Below are positions 6,356 through 7,184 of a stretch of DNA of 7,184 nt, one piece after another; the first letter of the stretch is position 1; each line of letters begins with the position of its first letter. The notes below the pieces were generated by a model. It searched no databases. It was not told where the DNA came from and worked only from the letters and a program-made list of their open reading frames with translations. This DNA comes from ZLKRG08 sp964654815. Lineage in GTDB: Bacteria; Actinomycetota; Actinomycetes; Nanopelagicales; Nanopelagicaceae. Made by a program: the position numbers and the translations under genes. The DNA is taken from the NCBI GenBank assembly GCA_964654815.1, contig CAZZLH010000045.1, positions 1 through 7,184 on the forward strand. The letters run 5' to 3'.

Positions 6356-7158
6356 CCCAGCAAAGATTCTCTAGATTTATCGTCTGCGGAGATTCATTCT
6401 CCGAAGGTATGACTGATGTGATGGTCAATGGACTATATAGAGGCTGGGCTGATCGCGTAGCTGATGTGATGAGCGAGCATGTTGATGATTTTAAATATGC
6501 CAATTTGGCAGTACGCGGCAAGTTGATTCATCAAGTCGTAGCAGACCAAGTGCCGGTAGCGTTGAAGTTGATTGAGCCAAATACCTTGGTGAGTTTCCAC
6601 GCTGGCGCCAACGATGTCATTCGCCCTAATTACAAAGCAGAGGTGACGCTGCCATCTTATGCAAAAGCAGTACGCGAATTAGCTGCAGAGTTACAGAAAC
6701 ATGGCGCAAAATTGATGCTCTTTACCGTGCAAGAGAGTGCAGCCAGCGAGTCCAAAACTGGCGCGATTTGGAACGAGAGATTCAAAGTCTTCAATCAACA
6801 AGTTCGAGATTTGGCAGATGAAGTTGGTGCGATCTTAAACGAAGCAAATGATGGCCGCTATCCAAAAGATATTAGATTCTTGGCCTTTGATCGATTGCAT
6901 CTAAATTCAGAAGGTCATCATCGAGTTGCACAAGGTGTGCTGGAAAATCTGGGGTTGCCTTTTGATGAGTCTTACAAAATTCCGCTGCCACCAGCAGCGC
7001 CGACTCCATTTATTAAAAGGAAGAGCACTGATTTGTTATGGATCGCAACTTTCCTTATTCCATGGTTTTATCGCAGAATTCGCGGCATCTCTTCTGGTGA
7101 TGGTCGCGAAGCAAAATATCCCAGCCTGATTGCATGGCCAATTTCGGATAATCGTTGA
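6352..7158 (+). CDS. SGNH/GDSL-family hydrolase with hydrophobic C-terminal segment
   Basis: A 268-residue protein with all SGNH blocks: GDS (13-15, nucleophile S15), the block II glycine (G56, in AVRGKL), GAND (85-88, block III with N87), and DRLH (180-183, catalytic D180 and H183). Such enzymes are esterases, lipases or deacetylases; the substrate cannot be read from the sequence. No signal peptide is seen: the GDS block begins by residue 13, so the catalytic domain is probably cytosolic. After a Pro-rich hinge, residues 228-240 are strongly hydrophobic, followed by basic RRIRG and SSGDG. This tail could be a membrane-associating or interface helix. The start overlaps the rlmB stop by four bases (ATGA) with GAGG (6341-6344) seven bases upstream, so it belongs to the same operon. 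A link to lipid or cell-envelope turnover is possible but not shown. Confidence 0.88.
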   Translation: MTQQRFSRFIVCGDSFSEGMTDVMVNGLYRGWADRVADVMSEHVDDFKYANLAVRGKLIHQVVADQVPVALKLIEPNTLVSFHAGANDVIRPNYKAEVTLPSYAKAVRELAAELQKHGAKLMLFTVQESAASESKTGAIWNERFKVFNQQVRDLADEVGAILNEANDGRYPKDIRFLAFDRLHLNSEGHHRVAQGVLENLGLPFDESYKIPLPPAAPTPFIKRKSTDLLWIATFLIPWFYRRIRGISSGDGREAKYPSLIAWPISDNR

Positions 7159-7171
7159 ATTTTGCGATAAT
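7143..7171 (+). promoter_or_regulatory. Candidate extended -10 promoter at the right edge
   Basis: GATAAT (7166-7171) is preceded by TG and one base (7163-7165), an extended -10 arrangement. TTCGGA (7143-7148) lies 17 bases upstream as a poor -35. Transcription would begin near 7177, close to the window end, so the gene served is not visible. It overlaps the end of the hydrolase gene. Confidence is modest because it rests mainly on the -10 element. Confidence 0.3.
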
Positions 7172-7184
7172 TACGCCCGCTTCA

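Noticed and set aside
7171..7184. Start of a tRNA gene at the right edge (GCCCGCTTCA)
   Set aside because: Only ten bases are visible, and the bases at tRNA positions 8-10 do not fit the usual T-A/G-G pattern.

Overview
The window looks like chromosomal DNA from a compact, mid-GC actinobacterium. A streamlined freshwater lineage of the acI / Ca. Nanopelagicales kind is my inference. The evidence is the order ispF-cysS-rlmB, which matches the carD-ispD-ispF-cysS-rlmB neighbourhood familiar in Actinobacteria. The rlmB product also has a basic N-terminal tail of actinobacterial style, gene junctions are very tight (1-bp and 4-bp overlaps), and base composition looks close to even, well below that of high-GC relatives.

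Left half (105-3198, minus strand): a three-gene operon read right to left. It encodes the E1 alpha and E1 beta subunits of a thiamine-diphosphate 2-oxoacid (pyruvate or acetoin type) dehydrogenase, then a lipoyl-bearing E2-like protein. Both E1 subunits keep their active-site motifs. The E2-like protein keeps its lipoyl lysine and a peripheral-subunit-binding segment. Its C-terminal acyltransferase domain has lost the catalytic histidine (HRxxDG reads LRALDF), and the normal GGTFTISNLG strand is degraded. This is the most unusual thing in the window. Positions 1-104 hold no gene but are rich in small palindromes.

Centre (3199-3276): a 78-bp divergent promoter region. It contains a perfect 6-3-6 inverted repeat, TGTTCA-TAT-TGAACA, overlapping the likely promoters on both sides. 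It probably controls the dehydrogenase operon, the rightward operon, or both.

Right half (3277-7158, plus strand): five tightly packed genes. In order they are an HPr phosphocarrier (probably on a leaderless message), IspF of the MEP isoprenoid pathway, cysteinyl-tRNA synthetase, the RlmB/TrmH-family 23S rRNA 2'-O-methyltransferase, and an SGNH/GDSL-family hydrolase. Four of the five junctions or gaps are overlaps or only 6 bp, so they are probably one transcript. HPr sits where ispD would be expected. A promoter-like sequence lies at the right edge.

I saw no transposon, CRISPR array, phage gene, or complete tRNA or rRNA. The window is largely ordinary housekeeping content, apart from the apparently inactive E2 and the shared regulatory region.
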